Source: Paenibacillus sp. UBA6285 (lineage in GTDB: Bacteria; Bacillota; Bacilli; Paenibacillales; Paenibacillaceae). Taken from it: a DNA stretch of 5,518 nt. The stretch is from assembly GCA_002438345.1 (NCBI GenBank), contig DJUJ01000074.1:322-5839 (forward strand), written 5' to 3'. The translations under genes and the position numbers were made by a program. The notes beneath the pieces are model-generated. The model did not search any database. It had not been told where the DNA came from and saw only the letters and a program-made list of their open reading frames with translations. This document shows, in pieces, positions 4,644 through 5,518 of the stretch (the stretch's first letter is position 1; the number at the start of each line of letters is the position of its first letter).

Positions 4644-4805
4644 ATGGAAGCCATTAAAGTAATTGAATTATTGATGACTCATCCAGATTATAACGTAGAT
4701 GCAGTTCACCCCGAAATACCGGATTTTGTTGGGATTGAATCGATTGAAGTGGATCATGAAACGGGGACCTTCTCCATTTTATTGCAAGAACCCAAAGACG
4801 ACTGA
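4644..4805 (+). CDS. Small, highly acidic protein, 53 residues
   Basis: The 53-residue product MEAIKVIELL...LQEPKDD has 13 acidic and only 2 Lys/Arg residues, so its pI should be near 4. It opens with an amphipathic helix (2-12), then a Pro-containing link (HPEIPDF, 22-28) and two likely beta strands, IESIEVDH and GTFSILLQ. I do not recognise a family. Start choice: AAGGGGG (4631-4637) is 6 bases from ATG 4644. An upstream in-frame ATG at 4614 has no ribosome binding site. It lies 79 bases after the ImmA gene on the same strand with no terminator between, so it is probably co-transcribed. A small acidic partner next to an ImmA protease could be a regulator, substrate or DNA mimic, but that is a guess from charge and position. 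Confidence 0.7.
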   Translation: MEAIKVIELLMTHPDYNVDAVHPEIPDFVGIESIEVDHETGTFSILLQEPKDD

Positions 4806-4839
4806 AGAAGGATCATTTTATTGGCAAGTCCATAATAAA

Positions 4840-4916
4840 AAGGCAGCAAGTATAGTATACCCAGGCAATTCTTTACCTACGCTGAGTTTAACTATCGGCA
4901 AGAAATTTGCTGCCTT
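4840..4916. terminator. Long-loop inverted repeat, probable bidirectional terminator
   Basis: Perfect 10-bp arms AAGGCAGCAA (4840-4849) and TTGCTGCCTT (4907-4916) enclose 57 bases, between convergent genes. On the minus strand the stem is followed by TTTTTATTA, a good terminator tail for the coiled-coil gene. On the plus strand it is followed by ATTTG, weaker. The loop itself folds: on the minus strand TTCTTGCC can pair with GGTAAAGAA, and GTATACTATAC forms a short third arm, giving a three-way-junction-like shape. Confidence 0.6.
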
Positions 4917-4936
4917 ATTTGTAATTATAAGCTCTA

Positions 4937-5110
4937 TTATGCGGATACAAACTGAATCACACCAATAAGAGTTAAAATAAGGAATACACCTATAACCCCC
5001 CAAATAATAAACCATAAGATTCTCAGACCTGGCAACTTCGGATTAGCATGATTCTCCAATTGCTTAATTCGCTGCTCCAGCTCCTGTATTTTTTCTTCTT
5101 GTTGCGTCAT
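4937..5110 (-). CDS. Small coiled-coil membrane protein, 57 residues
   Basis: The product opens with MTQQEEKIQELEQRIKQLENH (1-21), a short heptad-patterned coiled coil of about three turns. Next comes the linker ANPKLPGLR, then one transmembrane helix ILWFIIWGVIGVFLILTLIGVIQFV (31-55) running almost to the C-terminus. With Arg30 before the hydrophobic part, the coiled coil is most likely cytoplasmic and the short tail outside. No family is recognised. Small coiled-coil/one-TM proteins can oligomerise at the membrane, but no function can be assigned. The ATG has the ribosome binding site GGGAGG 7 bases upstream (forward 5118-5123). The gene is divergent from the DUF3139-like gene and ends in the large inverted repeat at 4840-4916. 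Confidence 0.82.
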   Translation of the reverse strand: MTQQEEKIQELEQRIKQLENHANPKLPGLRILWFIIWGVIGVFLILTLIGVIQFVSA

Positions 5111-5129
5111 CTTCTTTCCTCCCTTCTAA

Positions 5130-5196
5130 TGTGTAAATTACAAGATACAATAGAAATGACATACCAGTCACAATATATTATCTTGTAATGTATACA
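5130..5196. repeat. Inverted repeat in a divergent promoter region
   Basis: TGTGTAAATTACAAGATA (5130-5147) and TATCTTGTAATGTATACA (5179-5196) are inverted copies of one 18-base sequence, matching at 16 of 18 positions with an 11-base perfect core (ATTACAAGATA). The copies are 31 bases apart and sit in the gap between two divergent genes, one copy beside each start. No clear sigma-A promoter is visible on either strand, so each copy may be part of a promoter for an alternative sigma factor, or an operator for a shared regulator. Confidence 0.6.
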
Positions 5197-5219
5197 TTTT
5201 ATCTAAATGGAGGAAATTA

Positions 5220-5518
5220 ATGAAGAAAAGAACAAAACTATTTTTTGTTACCCTCATTATAGTATATGGAGTTGCTTCCTTAGCTCTTCACTCCTTCCGA
5301 AATCATATGAACAATGAAGTTATTCATTATTTGGTAGATACGAAAGATTATAAGAATGAAGATCTTTATAAAGTATACACCCAGATTAGTAAGGCTCCCG
5401 TAGTAAGTACAACGGTTATTTTTGCAGATGAACCTAACGCAAGATACTTTTATCGAAAAGAAAAGGATCGGATTTATCAATATAGCATGGCACCTGTAAA
5501 AGGTACTGATCCTAACTA
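5220..5518 (+). CDS. DUF3139-like exported/membrane protein (C-terminus cut by window)
   Basis: From ATG 5220 the frame is open to the window end, 99 codons, and is truncated there, so the real length is unknown. ATG is 6 bases from GGAGG. Residues 1-5 are basic (MKKRT), then 6-22 are hydrophobic: a signal peptide or membrane anchor, with the rest outside. The remainder has helix HMNNEVIHYLVDTKDYKNEDLYKVY (about 29-53) and a beta section, APVVSTTVIFADEPNARYFYRKEKDRIYQYS, resembling the VIFKDEP-x-Y-Y-Y pattern of DUF3139 proteins in Bacillales. DUF3139 has no known function. The call rests on my memory of that pattern and is moderate. It is divergent from the 57-residue membrane protein and may share its regulation. 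Confidence 0.7.
   Translation, partial: MKKRTKLFFVTLIIVYGVASLALHSFRNHMNNEVIHYLVDTKDYKNEDLYKVYTQISKAPVVSTTVIFADEPNARYFYRKEKDRIYQYSMAPVKGTDPN

Noticed and set aside
5130..5196. Terminal inverted repeats of a tiny mobile element
   Set aside because: Only 31 bases lie between the arms, there is no target-site duplication that I can see, and the position between divergent starts fits regulatory sites better.

Overview
The window looks like chromosome from a low-to-mid GC, endospore-forming Bacillales bacterium, most likely Paenibacillus or a close relative. The grounds are strong GGAGG-type ribosome binding sites, TTG starts, a YolD-family protein, a NucA/NucB-type nuclease, a YjcZ-like small sporulation protein, a YjfB-like protein, and promoter-like sites resembling those of sigma-K, sigma-D and LexA. 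The genus is an inference from gene content. I see no rRNA, tRNA, CRISPR array or transposase gene.

Layout. At 1-272 (+) there is the tail of an unidentified gene and a 54-residue orphan. A YolD-family gene (269-604, -) meets them tail to tail and has a LexA-type box at its promoter. A lipoprotein (857-1417, -) is divergent from a zinc-ribbon plus bacterial PH-domain protein (1535-2023, +). Next comes about 330 bp without a convincing gene but rich in inverted repeats, ending in a bidirectional terminator. A deaminase closely resembling blasticidin-S deaminase Bsr (2358-2780, -) is divergent from a NucB-type secreted nuclease (2875-3312, +); both probably start with TTG. A 48-residue YjcZ-like protein (3401-3547, -) and a 58-residue YjfB-like protein (3697-3873, +) are divergent, with sigma-K-like and sigma-D-like promoters respectively. 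After two terminators, a stand-alone ImmA/IrrE metalloprotease gene (4022-4564, +), preceded by a second LexA-like box, is followed by a very acidic 53-residue protein (4644-4805, +). A long inverted repeat separates these from a 57-residue coiled-coil/membrane protein (4937-5110, -). That gene is divergent from a DUF3139-like protein cut by the window end (5220-5518, +), and the gap between them carries an 18-bp imperfect inverted repeat.

How the genes may work together. The window is a set of short, independently regulated units rather than one large operon. Three themes recur. The first is the SOS response: YolD and possibly ImmA plus its acidic neighbour. The second is the sporulation or stationary phase: NucB and the YjcZ-like protein. 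The third is the cell envelope or secretion: the lipoprotein, the coiled-coil membrane protein and the DUF3139-like protein. The points most worth checking are the putative SOS-controlled ImmA/acidic-protein pair, the native Bsr-like deaminase, and the two structured intergenic regions.
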